The notes under the pieces are model-generated. The model was not told the DNA's origin, did no database searches, and saw only the letters and a program-made list of their open reading frames with translations. A stretch of DNA of 64,000 nucleotides, from assembly GCF_004216555.1 (NCBI RefSeq), contig NZ_SGWQ01000007.1:276415-340414 (forward strand), given 5' to 3'. Shown piece by piece: positions 41,760 to 49,954 of this stretch. This stretch comes from Herbihabitans rhizosphaerae. Lineage in GTDB: Bacteria; Actinomycetota; Actinomycetes; Mycobacteriales; Pseudonocardiaceae. The stretch's first letter is position 1. Each line of letters begins with the position of its first letter. Made by a program: the position numbers and the translations under genes.

Positions 41760-42224
41760 GTGACCACGAGTGACGATCTTGCCAAGCAGTTGGAAGCCTT
41801 CGTCGGCTACCTGCTGTGCTACGACCGGGTCGACAGGATGAACGTGGCCGCCGAACTGGACCTGTCGGTATCCCAGTTCAAGACGTTGTTCATATTGGCC
41901 AGGGAGCTCGAACCGATCCCGCAGAGAACCCTGGCGGAGAGTTTGGGGTTGTCCGACGCCGCGACGGGGCGCGCCGTGGACACCCTGGTCGGCCGGGGCA
42001 TGGTGCATCGGCAGGCGGACCAGAGCGACCGGAGGGTGAAGCGAGTCAGTCTCGCCGAAGCCGGTCGTGCGGCGATCGAGGAACTGGAGCGCGACCAGCG
42101 CGCCAGGCTGAGGGATTTCGTCAGCAGCCTCGACAGCGCCGACGCGTCACGTTTGCACGAAGCGCTTCGTCCCATAGTTGCCCGCCCTGATCTGCGGGCA
42201 CATTTGGAGGAAAGGACCTCATGA
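41760..42224 (+). CDS. MarR-family transcriptional regulator
   Basis: 154 residues from GTG 41760. The winged helix contains IPQRTLAESLGLSDAATGRAVDTL and the wing DQSDRRVKRVSLAEAGR with the conserved Asp-Arg pair of MarR. The -10 element TACTAT ends only 5 bp upstream and there is no Shine-Dalgarno, so the transcript is probably leaderless. The following efflux gene overlaps its stop (ATGA), indicating that this regulator controls its own operon with the transporter and responds to the transported drug. Confidence 0.9.
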   Translation: MTTSDDLAKQLEAFVGYLLCYDRVDRMNVAAELDLSVSQFKTLFILARELEPIPQRTLAESLGLSDAATGRAVDTLVGRGMVHRQADQSDRRVKRVSLAEAGRAAIEELERDQRARLRDFVSSLDSADASRLHEALRPIVARPDLRAHLEERTS

Positions 42225-43774
42225 CATCCACAGACGCTACGGGGGCCGCGGCCGGCACGGGGGTGCCTGACGACGACAAGCTCGACGCCGGCGTGCTCAA
42301 GGTCGCCGGTGTCGTCGTGCTCGGAATCGTGATGGCGATTCTGGACACGACGGTAGTGAACGTCGCCCTGACGAAACTGAACCAAGAGTTCAACACGTCG
42401 TTCGACACGATCCAGTGGGTCGTGACCGGCTACATGCTGGCGCTGGCCACGGTCATTCCGGTGACCGGCTGGGCGTCGGACCGGTTCGGCACCAAACGAT
42501 TGTTCATCTCCGCGATCGCCGCGTTCCTGGTCGGCTCGATCCTGGCCGGATTCGCCTGGGACATCACCTCACTCGTGGTCTTCCGCGTGCTGCAGGGCTT
42601 CGGCGGCGGCATGCTGATGCCCGCCGGCATGACGATCATGACCAAGGCGGCCGGCCCGCACCGGGTCGGACGGGTCATGGCGGTACTCGGCGTGCCGATG
42701 CTGCTCGGCCCGATCGGCGGCCCGATCCTGGGTGGCTGGCTGGTCGACGACGTGAGCTGGCGCTGGATCTTCTACATCAACATCCCGCTGGGCATCGTCG
42801 CGATCATCGCGGCGCTGCGGGTGCTGCCGAAGGACGCGCCGGAGCCGAGCGAGAAGTTCGACTTCCCCGGCATGCTGATGCTGTCGCCGGGATTGGCGGC
42901 CTTGATCTACGGCGTGACGAAGATCCCCAGCACCGGAACGGTCACCGACATCGAGGTGTGGCTGCCCGCTCTTGCCGGCATCGCGTTGATCATCGGCTTC
43001 GTGCTGCGTGCCAGGAGCGCCGAACACCCGCTGATCGACCTGTCGCTGTTCAAGGACAGGACGTACTCGGTCGCGGTGCTGAGCATGATGTTCTTCTCCA
43101 TCTCCTTCTTCGGCGCGATGCTGCTCTTCCCGCAGTACTTCCAGCTGATCAGGCAGGAGTCGGCGCTGGACACCGGTTTGTTGCTGATCCCGCAGGGGCT
43201 CGGCGCGATGGTCACCATGCCGATCGCCGGCAAGCTGACCGACAAGATCGGCGCCGGGAAGATCGTGTTGCCTGGCCTGGTGCTGATCCTGGCCGGCATG
43301 GCGTTCTTCACCCAGATCGAGGCGACCACGCCGTACTGGCAGATCCTCGGCGCGCTGTTCGTGCTCGGGCTCGGCATGGGCGCCACGATGATGCCGATCA
43401 TGTCGGCGGCACTGGCGACACTGCGTCAACATCAGGTGGCGAAGGCGTCCACGTCGCTGAACGTCGTGCAGCAGACGTCCGGTGCGATCGGCTCGGCCAT
43501 CATGTCGGTGATCCTCGCCGGCCTGCTGGCCAGCAAGTTCAACGTGCCGACCAACGCGGGGCAGTTCGTCGCGGACGCGGCGATCAAGAACCCGCAGATG
43601 CACGACGTGGCCGTCACGATGTCGGCGGACGCGTTCTCGTCGACGTTCGTGTGGGCGGTCGTGCTGATCGCGGTCTGCGTGATTCCGGCGCTGTTCCTGC
43701 CCAAGCACCCGCCGACGTCGCTGGACGCGCAGGACGAGGCGGGGGAGGCCGCGCCTCCGATTCTGGTGCACTGA
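42221..43774 (+). CDS. MFS drug efflux transporter (DHA2, EmrB/QacA type, 14 TM)
   Basis: 517 residues. Motifs include ILDTTVVNVALTKLNQEFNT at the first segment, GWASDRFGTKRLF (motif A) and GGWLVDDVSWRWIFYINIPL (motif C/D2-type). About 14 membrane segments are predicted. ATG 42221 overlaps the MarR gene by 4 nt. The protein exports hydrophobic drugs with proton antiport. A strong intrinsic terminator follows 24 bp after its stop. Confidence 0.94.
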   Translation: MTSTDATGAAAGTGVPDDDKLDAGVLKVAGVVVLGIVMAILDTTVVNVALTKLNQEFNTSFDTIQWVVTGYMLALATVIPVTGWASDRFGTKRLFISAIAAFLVGSILAGFAWDITSLVVFRVLQGFGGGMLMPAGMTIMTKAAGPHRVGRVMAVLGVPMLLGPIGGPILGGWLVDDVSWRWIFYINIPLGIVAIIAALRVLPKDAPEPSEKFDFPGMLMLSPGLAALIYGVTKIPSTGTVTDIEVWLPALAGIALIIGFVLRARSAEHPLIDLSLFKDRTYSVAVLSMMFFSISFFGAMLLFPQYFQLIRQESALDTGLLLIPQGLGAMVTMPIAGKLTDKIGAGKIVLPGLVLILAGMAFFTQIEATTPYWQILGALFVLGLGMGATMMPIMSAALATLRQHQVAKASTSLNVVQQTSGAIGSAIMSVILAGLLASKFNVPTNAGQFVADAAIKNPQMHDVAVTMSADAFSSTFVWAVVLIAVCVIPALFLPKHPPTSLDAQDEAGEAAPPILVH

Positions 43775-43797
43775 GTCTGACCCGCACCCACCACAAC

Positions 43798-43836
43798 GGG
43801 CCGCCCGCGACCAGTTCGGTCGCGGGCGGCCCTTTT
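43798..43836 (+). terminator. Intrinsic terminator of the MarR-MFS operon
   Basis: Perfect 15-bp stem GGGCCGCCCGCGACC (43798-43812) with GGTCGCGGGCGGCCC (43818-43832), a 5-nt loop AGTTC and a TTTT tail. It is the clearest factor-independent terminator in the window. Confidence 0.9.
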
Positions 43837-43839
43837 CGT

Positions 43840-43875
43840 GTCCACAGTGGACGCCCTGCATCGTCCACTGTGGAC
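43840..43875. repeat. Two adjacent GTCCACwGTGGAC palindromes
   Basis: GTCCACAGTGGAC (43840-43852) and GTCCACTGTGGAC (43863-43875) are separated by 10 bp, between the terminator and the 3' end of the lipoprotein gene. The same 13-mer is found at 6424, 6511, 15613, 17634 and 28605, and variants occur elsewhere in the window. Confidence 0.85.
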
Positions 43876-43879
43876 GGCT

Positions 43880-44479
43880 TCAGGTGCCTGGCCGGCAGTG
43901 TTTCGCGGAGCCGGCGGCCTGCATCAGTTCGGGGGAGGCGAGGATCGGCGAGACCGGGTCGACGGCCTCGATGGACTTGTTCTGCGCGGCCACGTACGCG
44001 TCCAGCGCCTTGCCCTGCGCCGCTGTGCTCTTCGGCGCCGCGTCGAGCTGTCGCTTCGCGCCGACCAACTGGTCGCGGGCCGCGGTGTACTTGTCCACGA
44101 AGGACTTCTTGGCCGTCTCGGCGAGTGGCACCGGTGCCGGCGGTAGTGCGGCCAGGCTCGTCAGCGCCTTGTCCAGGATCGCCGTGTAGTCCGCGAGCTG
44201 CTTGCCGTTCACGCTGCTGGCGACGCCCTTGGCGGTGGCGTTGTTGTCCGTGACGAACGTGTTGACCGCACCGCAGAAGCCGTCCATCCAGAGCACCGCG
44301 GTCTCCCCGGACGGGACAGGCGCACTGGTCGGCGGTGGCACGGACGGCGCCGAGGTGGCCGACGGCGGCGGTGCCGGCGAGGACGCGGCGCCTCCGCTCG
44401 AACCGGAGTCGCACCCGGCGGCGGCCAGGCCGCACGCCGTCGCGAGAACGAGCAGTGATCTTCGGTGGATGCCCGACAT
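43880..44479 (-). CDS. Secreted lipoprotein of unknown function
   Basis: 199 residues. The signal MSGIHRRSLLVLATACGLAA ends in the lipobox AAGC, giving a lipidated Cys near residue 23. A Ser/Pro-rich linker (about 24-58) is followed by a helical domain with repeated Ala/Lys and coiled-coil character (LADYTAILDKALTSLAAL, DKYTAARDQLVGAKRQL). FCGAVNTF and KHC near the end may form a disulfide. No enzymatic motif is visible. Such proteins in actinomycetes are surface lipoproteins of unknown purpose. Confidence 0.8.
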   Translation of the reverse strand: MSGIHRRSLLVLATACGLAAAGCDSGSSGGAASSPAPPPSATSAPSVPPPTSAPVPSGETAVLWMDGFCGAVNTFVTDNNATAKGVASSVNGKQLADYTAILDKALTSLAALPPAPVPLAETAKKSFVDKYTAARDQLVGAKRQLDAAPKSTAAQGKALDAYVAAQNKSIEAVDPVSPILASPELMQAAGSAKHCRPGT

Positions 44480-44594
44480 GTGGCCCCTTCGGGTTGGCTG
44501 GTGACCCGAACACGCACCAACCCGTCAACCGGTTGCCACACCACGAATGGACACGCCTCGTCCCGCGGCCCCACACACGGGACGAGGCGTGGGC

Positions 44595-46412
44595 TCAGAC
44601 CGGCAGGTCGCCGAGCGCACCCCACCGCCGCGACTGACTTCCGCCGTCGCCGCTGCGGATCAGGTGCCACATCGCGTCGGCCGGACGCCACACCGTCAGG
44701 TCCGACCTGCGGTCCCCGTCGAAGTCGCCGACGACCGGGAAGTCGCTTGACGCTCCCCATTGCCGATCGACCACACCGTGCACGTGCCAGGTTCCGGTAC
44801 CCGGGCGCCACACGGCGATGTCGGCACGGCGGTCACCGTTGAAGTCACCAGGGACCGGAAGGTCACCGGCGGTGCCCCACTGGCGCGAGTAGCTGGTGCC
44901 GTTGCCGCTGTTGACGATGTACCAGGTGCCGTCGGACGGCTGCCAGATCGCCAGATCGGTCTTGCCGTCGTTGTCGTAGTCGGCGGCGACCGGAATGTCA
45001 CCGGGCTGTCCCCACCACACCTCCATGAGGAACGACCCGTCGCTGCCGCGCAGCACGTACCACGTGCCGTTCGACGGGCGCCACAACGCGAAGTCCGCGA
45101 CCCGATCGCCGTCGAAATCGCCGGAAACCGGGACGTCACCGGCTATGCCCCATTGCGTGCCGACCGTTCTGCCGTCGCTACTGCGCAGCACGTGCCACAT
45201 TCCGTCGGACGGCCGCCACACGGCATGGTCGGCTTTCCGGTCGCCGTCGAAATCGCCGGGTACCGGAATGTCTCCGTTGCGTCCCCATCGCTGGCTCACG
45301 TGCGCGCCGTCGCTGCTGCGGATCACCCACCAGTTTCCGTCGACCGGGCGCCACACCGCGTGATCGGATTTGCCGTCGCCGTCGAAATCGGCGGCGATGC
45401 GCTGCGCCCGCTCAGCCGGATCGGTGCTCGTGCACGACCAGGAACTGTGCCCGACATGGACGCCCGACCGTCGGAATACGTCGACCACGTTCTTTCCGCG
45501 GGACACCGTGGTCAGGGCTAGTGGATCGTATTCGTTGTCGAGCTGTTCCCACGCGCCCCACCCGTTCTCGTAGGAAACGCGGCGCAGTCCCCTTCCTTCG
45601 CCGCTGGAGCCGCCGTTCGGGTTGTCGGTATAGGTGAAGACGTCGATGCGGCCGGGTCCCCAGGAGGAAGCCGAGATCGATCTGTAGTGGTGGTTGAGCT
45701 TGGGTCCGCCCACGTTCTGCCACGGGCGGACCTCCGTGCCGTCCACCCAGGTGTGTTCCAGTTGATAGCTCGGGAAAGCGGCCCTGCGGAACAGGTCGTA
45801 TCGGCCCGGTCCCGAGGAAACGACCTCGACCGGCCCGGTGTTTCCGAGCGCCTGCCACTGGCCCCACGACGACCCGTCGAAGTTCAGCTGCCACAGCACG
45901 CCGTTGGCGCCGGCCGCGAACACCCGCATACGGCCGGGTGCGTCGGAAGCGGCCTCGATGTGTGATCCGTCCGGACCGCCGATCATGACCCAGCCCGACC
46001 AGTTCACGCCGTCCCACCATCTGTGCCAAACACCCTGTGTCGGATCTTTGACGAACGCGTCGAGCCAATTCTGCGACCGTGCCACGATCGCGGTCGCGTA
46101 TCCGTTGTTGGGTGCCGGGCCGAACCTGTCCTCGTGCCAGGTCCGGCCGTCCCACCAGTAATGCAGCAACCCGATGTTCTGGTCGCCGGTGGCGAGAACG
46201 TCCATTCGCCCTGGCCCCCACGAGGTGGCGTTCATGCCGTACATCGCGTAATTGCCGATCGTTCGCGATTCCGAATGGCAACCTGCCTGATTCGGCACCT
46301 CGGCAGGTTTGACGGCCGCTCGCGCCGGTGCGGCGAGCGCGCTCGCGGCGACCACGCTCACGAGAATGCCGAGCAACGCGGTCAATGATCTGAATCTGCG
46401 CCTGAAAGACAC
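44595..46412 (-). CDS. Secreted propeller/VCBS-repeat protein
   Basis: 605 residues with a signal peptide MSFRRRFRSLTALLGILVSV ending near ARA. Residues about 45-330 contain lectin-propeller-like repeats of the form WGPGRMDVLATG...WDGRTWHE. Residues about 345-605 contain six FG-GAP-like units with calcium loops, e.g. ADFDGDGKSDHAVWRPVDGN and GDFNGDRRADIAVWRPGTGT. Such proteins bind glycans or surfaces. No enzyme domain is present. There is no partner gene nearby; the C-terminal protein at the left edge of the window may be of related type. Confidence 0.85.
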   Translation of the reverse strand: MSFRRRFRSLTALLGILVSVVAASALAAPARAAVKPAEVPNQAGCHSESRTIGNYAMYGMNATSWGPGRMDVLATGDQNIGLLHYWWDGRTWHEDRFGPAPNNGYATAIVARSQNWLDAFVKDPTQGVWHRWWDGVNWSGWVMIGGPDGSHIEAASDAPGRMRVFAAGANGVLWQLNFDGSSWGQWQALGNTGPVEVVSSGPGRYDLFRRAAFPSYQLEHTWVDGTEVRPWQNVGGPKLNHHYRSISASSWGPGRIDVFTYTDNPNGGSSGEGRGLRRVSYENGWGAWEQLDNEYDPLALTTVSRGKNVVDVFRRSGVHVGHSSWSCTSTDPAERAQRIAADFDGDGKSDHAVWRPVDGNWWVIRSSDGAHVSQRWGRNGDIPVPGDFDGDRKADHAVWRPSDGMWHVLRSSDGRTVGTQWGIAGDVPVSGDFDGDRVADFALWRPSNGTWYVLRGSDGSFLMEVWWGQPGDIPVAADYDNDGKTDLAIWQPSDGTWYIVNSGNGTSYSRQWGTAGDLPVPGDFNGDRRADIAVWRPGTGTWHVHGVVDRQWGASSDFPVVGDFDGDRRSDLTVWRPADAMWHLIRSGDGGSQSRRWGALGDLPV

Positions 46413-46546
46413 CGCTACCCCTTTCCTCCGGGTTCCTGCCCCTGACGGGCCCGACCCTGGACCGGGCGTGTCTCATTTGCGTGGCACGCGCGTGTCACGG
46501 GCGGCTAGGCTCGCCCTGGTCGACCGCCGTGGACGTAGGGGGAGCA

Positions 46547-46921
46547 GTGATCGATTTCGACAAGGCGACGGTGTTCAAGCTGTCGCCGGCCGATCCGGAC
46601 GGTGTGGGCAAGTCCGTTGCCCCGATTCTCATCGGCGGCGAGCAGGTCCTGTCCTGCTTCAAGGGTGTTCGCGATTTCGTCGTGTTCACCAACAAGCGGC
46701 TGATCGCGGTGAACGTGCAGGGAATGACCGGCCGCAAGCGGGATTTCACCTCGCTGCCGTATAGCAAGATCCAGGCGTTCTCCATCGAAACCGCTGGCAC
46801 CTTCGATCTCGACGCCGAGCTGGAACTGTGGTTCAGCGGCCTCGGCAAGGTGCGGCTGGAATTCCGCGGCAGCTCCGACATCCGCCAGATCGGGCAGATG
46901 ATCGCCACCTACGTGCTCTGA
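46547..46921 (+). CDS. Bacterial PH-domain protein
   Basis: 124 residues from GTG 46547, preceded by GGGGGAG. The sequence ILIGGEQVLSCFKGVRDFVV and FTNKRLIAVNVQGMTGRKRD followed by FTSLPYSKIQAFSIETAG is the typical pattern of bacterial PH domains (bPH_1-like), which occur in ring assemblies of unknown function in the cytoplasm. No membrane segment is present. The next gene lies 56 bp downstream with a separate ribosome-binding site. Confidence 0.85.
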   Translation: MIDFDKATVFKLSPADPDGVGKSVAPILIGGEQVLSCFKGVRDFVVFTNKRLIAVNVQGMTGRKRDFTSLPYSKIQAFSIETAGTFDLDAELELWFSGLGKVRLEFRGSSDIRQIGQMIATYVL

Positions 46922-46977
46922 AACGTTTCGCCCTCTTTCCGCGATGTATCGGGCAATCCTTGGGGGAGGGAGTTCAC

Positions 46978-49698
46978 GTGCTCGAAGCACGCGTGCTGGG
47001 ACCGTCGCGGCTGCGGCATGGAGACGAGCCCATCACGTTGTCGCGCCAGTTGGAGCGCGCGCTGGCGATCAGGTTGGTGCTGGCCAGGGGCGCGGGCGTA
47101 CCGAATGACCTGCTGGCGCGGGACCTGTGGGAGGGCGAGGTCGCCGACCCGGCACAGCGACTCCGCACGCTCGTCCACCGGCTGCGCGGCAACCTCGGCG
47201 ACCACGCCGCGACGGTGCGCCGGACGCCCGCCGGGTACGCCATCGACGCTCGCCCGGTCGACCTGACCAACGCCGAGCAGGCACTGGCCGACCTGCACGC
47301 CGCCGGCCGCGCGGGTGACCGGCAGGCCGCGCGTGACGCCGCGGTGCGCGCGTTGGCCCAGTGGCGCGGCTCCGCGTTGACCGATCTGCGCGGGATCCCG
47401 TTCGCCGAGGCGGAAGGCGCGCGCATCGACACGATGCGGCTGGAACTGCGGATCCGCTGGATCGAGTGCGAGCAGGCGCTCGGCTCGACCGCGGCCGACG
47501 CCGAGCTGGAGCGGCTGGTGGCCGAGCACCCGTTGGACGAGCGGCTGGCCGGCCTGTCCGCGATCGCGCTCTACCGCGCCGGCCGGCAGGCCGACGCGCT
47601 GGACCGGCTGGCGCGCGTGCGTCAGGCGCTCGTGGCGGAGTTGGGCGTCGACCCGTCCTCGGCGACCTCCGAGCTTGAAGTCCGGCTGCTGCGCCAGGAT
47701 CCGGGCCTCGACGCGCCCGCGCCGGCCGCCGTGTCGCTGCCCAGGACCTCGGGTGCGTTCGTCGGTCGGGACGGCGAGCGGGCCGAGCTTCTGGCCCTGC
47801 TGGCCGGGCCCGGTGTGGTCACCCTCGTCGGCGCGCCGGGGGTGGGCAAGACCCGGCTCGCGCGCGCGGTGGCCGCGAACGTGCGTACGTGCGGACGCAC
47901 GGTCGCCTGGCTGGACCTCGCGCCGCTGCGTTCCGGCGAGGCGATCGGCTCGGCGCTGGCCGCCGCGGTCGGCGTGGAGGCCGGCCCGGCGGACCCGGTG
48001 CCGCGGTGCGCGGCGAAGCTCGCCGGCGGGATGCTCGTGGTCGACAATGCCGAGCATCTCGTCGACGCCGTCGCGCGGCTGGTGACTTCCTTGCACCGCA
48101 CCGATTCCCGGCTGTCGGTGTTGGTCACCTCGCAGCGTCCGGTGCGGATCACCGGCGAGGTGTCGCGGAACGTCGACCCGCTGTCCGCCGACGCGGCGGC
48201 CGCGTTGTTCTGCAGCCACAGCGGTGCCGGGCGCAGCATCGAGGTGGACGCGATCTGCGCCGCGGTCGACCGGCTGCCCCTCGGCGTGGAGCTCGCCGCC
48301 GGCCTGACCCGAACGCTGTCGGTGTCCCAGCTCGCCCGCCGTATCGAGCATCGGCTGGCGCTGCTGGTCGGTGGTTCGCGGGACGCCGGTACCCGGCACA
48401 CCAGCCTGCGCGCGGCGCTGGACTGGAGCCACGATCTGCTCGACGCGCGGGCGCGGGCGCTGTTGCGGCGGCTGTCGGTGTTCTGTGGCGGCGCGACACT
48501 GGAAGCGGTCGAGCGGGTCGCCGCGGGGGAGGGCGTCGCGCCGTCCGAGGTGCCGGCGCTGCTCACCGAGCTGGCCGACCGCAGCCTGGTGTCGGTCGAC
48601 GTGCGAGCGGGCGGTCGGCGGTTCGGCCTGCTGGAGACCGTGTGCGACTACGCGCTCGATCAACTGCACGCCTCGGGCGAGGAAGCCGTTGTCCGGCAAC
48701 GACATGCGGCCTGGTGCGTCGAGCTGGCCGCGCGCGACGCCGGCTACGGCGGCAGCGATCACGGCGGCGCGCTGCGCGAGTTGATCGCCGAGGAGACCAA
48801 CCTGCGCGTGGGGCTGAACTGGTGCCTTGAGCACGAACCGCGCCAGGTGTTCGAGATCGTCGGGCCGACGTGGTGGTACTGGTGGAGCCGCGGCCTGATG
48901 CGCGACGCGCGGGCGTGGCTGCGGCGCTCCCTCGAGCTGGCCGATCCGGCGCCGTCCGTCGAGCGGGCGAAGGCGTTGCGCGCCGCCGCGTCGCTAACCC
49001 GCAACAGCGGCGACTTCGCCGAGGCGCGTGACCTCGGCGAGCAGGCGTTGCGGACCGCGGAGCTGGTCGACGATCACGTGGGCCGGACCACCGCACTGCT
49101 GGGCCTCGCGATCACGGCGCTGACGTTGAAGGACTTCGACGCCGCGCTGACCCTGGCCCGCGATTCCTGTGCTCTCGCCGACGCCGCGGAGAATCAGCGC
49201 GGTCAGGCGGCCGCGCTCAACGTGATGGGCGGCGCGCTGCGCTGTATGGGCCGCATGGCCGAGGCGGAGAAGAAGTTCATCGCCGCCGCTGATCGCTGGC
49301 AGGTCATCGATGATCGCCGCGGGCTGGCCGGAACCCTGGGCTGTCTCGGCATGCTGGCCCGCCACGCCGGCGAGCACGCCCGGTCACGGACCCTGTGTCT
49401 GGACGCCCTGCGCCACTATGTCGAGCTGGATCTCATCGAGGGCCAACTCGACATGATCGAGTCGATCGCCTGTCTCGAACTCGCCGCGTCCCGCCCGGCC
49501 ACGGCACTGCGGATGCTCGTCGTCGCCGAGCGCCAGCGGGCCAGGATGGGCGCGCCGCTCACCATTCCCGACGAGATCGCCGACCGAGACAACGCCGCCG
49601 CCGAGGCCCGCGCGACACTCGGCCCGGACGCGGAAGCCGTCGTGGCCCAAGCCCACGACCTCCACCTCGCCCCGCTCGTGCACGACCTCCTCGCCTGA
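46978..49698 (+). CDS. AfsR-type regulator: SARP DNA-binding/BTAD domains, NB-ARC ATPase, TPR
   Basis: 906 residues from GTG 46978, preceded by GGGGAGGG. The N-terminus (MLEARVLGPSRLRHGDEPIT, RRTPAGYAID) is a winged helix and the activator domain follows to about residue 245. The ATPase starts with FVGRDGERAELLALL and has Walker A GAPGVGKT (285-292) and the DNAEHLVDAV Walker B region. TPR-like repeats cover the last 250 residues. AfsR-type proteins integrate kinase signals and activate small regulators. The winged helix is shortened compared with DnrI. Downstream lies the 22-bp tandem repeat. Confidence 0.9.
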   Translation: MLEARVLGPSRLRHGDEPITLSRQLERALAIRLVLARGAGVPNDLLARDLWEGEVADPAQRLRTLVHRLRGNLGDHAATVRRTPAGYAIDARPVDLTNAEQALADLHAAGRAGDRQAARDAAVRALAQWRGSALTDLRGIPFAEAEGARIDTMRLELRIRWIECEQALGSTAADAELERLVAEHPLDERLAGLSAIALYRAGRQADALDRLARVRQALVAELGVDPSSATSELEVRLLRQDPGLDAPAPAAVSLPRTSGAFVGRDGERAELLALLAGPGVVTLVGAPGVGKTRLARAVAANVRTCGRTVAWLDLAPLRSGEAIGSALAAAVGVEAGPADPVPRCAAKLAGGMLVVDNAEHLVDAVARLVTSLHRTDSRLSVLVTSQRPVRITGEVSRNVDPLSADAAAALFCSHSGAGRSIEVDAICAAVDRLPLGVELAAGLTRTLSVSQLARRIEHRLALLVGGSRDAGTRHTSLRAALDWSHDLLDARARALLRRLSVFCGGATLEAVERVAAGEGVAPSEVPALLTELADRSLVSVDVRAGGRRFGLLETVCDYALDQLHASGEEAVVRQRHAAWCVELAARDAGYGGSDHGGALRELIAEETNLRVGLNWCLEHEPRQVFEIVGPTWWYWWSRGLMRDARAWLRRSLELADPAPSVERAKALRAAASLTRNSGDFAEARDLGEQALRTAELVDDHVGRTTALLGLAITALTLKDFDAALTLARDSCALADAAENQRGQAAALNVMGGALRCMGRMAEAEKKFIAAADRWQVIDDRRGLAGTLGCLGMLARHAGEHARSRTLCLDALRHYVELDLIEGQLDMIESIACLELAASRPATALRMLVVAERQRARMGAPLTIPDEIADRDNAAAEARATLGPDAEAVVAQAHDLHLAPLVHDLLA

Positions 49699-49710
49699 CA
49701 CCCCAACCCC

Positions 49711-49828
49711 GCGAGTCCCGCGCCCTGCACCGCCGAGTTCCGCGCCCTGCATCCGCGAGTTCCGCGCCCTGCACCCGCGAGTTCCGCGCTGTGCATCGGC
49801 GAGTTCCGCGCCCTGCACCCGAGTCCCG
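49711..49828. repeat. Five-unit 22-bp intergenic tandem repeat
   Basis: Units of the form GCGAGTTCCGCGCCCTGCAC plus two variable bases repeat at a 22-bp period, with their CGAGT cores at 49712, 49734, 49756, 49778 and 49800. A decayed sixth begins at 49820. The first unit reads GAGTCCC, as in the two copies at 23192. The array lies 12 bp after the AfsR-type gene and has no spacers. Confidence 0.85.
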
Positions 49829-49909
49829 TAACGGTACGCACGTTCTGCTGGGTTATTGCGCTCCAGGTGCCCGACTTGCCCGATTCCTCCCGCTGGAGCG
49901 GCGCTCGGC

Positions 49910-49933
49910 GCGTACTTTAGCCCGCTAAAGTCC
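49910..49933. repeat. Dispersed repeat, copy 2 (core palindrome only)
   Basis: The palindrome ACTTTAGCCCGCTAAAGT (49914-49931) with flanking GCGT and CC matches copies 1 and 3 over 24 bp; the longer flank shared by the other two copies is absent. It lies 22 bp beyond the 3' end of the acyl-CoA ligase gene. Confidence 0.75.
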
Positions 49934-49954
49934 CCACCACGAGCGCCGTGAAAC

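Noticed and set aside
6424..43875. DnaA boxes / replication origin based on TCCACA within the GTCCACAGTGGAC motif
   Set aside because: The motif is a symmetric palindrome, dispersed also in coding sequence, lacks the TT of TTGTCCACA, and no dnaA, dnaN or clustered boxes are present.
49711..49828. CRISPR array
   Set aside because: Units follow one another directly with a 22-bp period and no spacers, and there are no cas genes.
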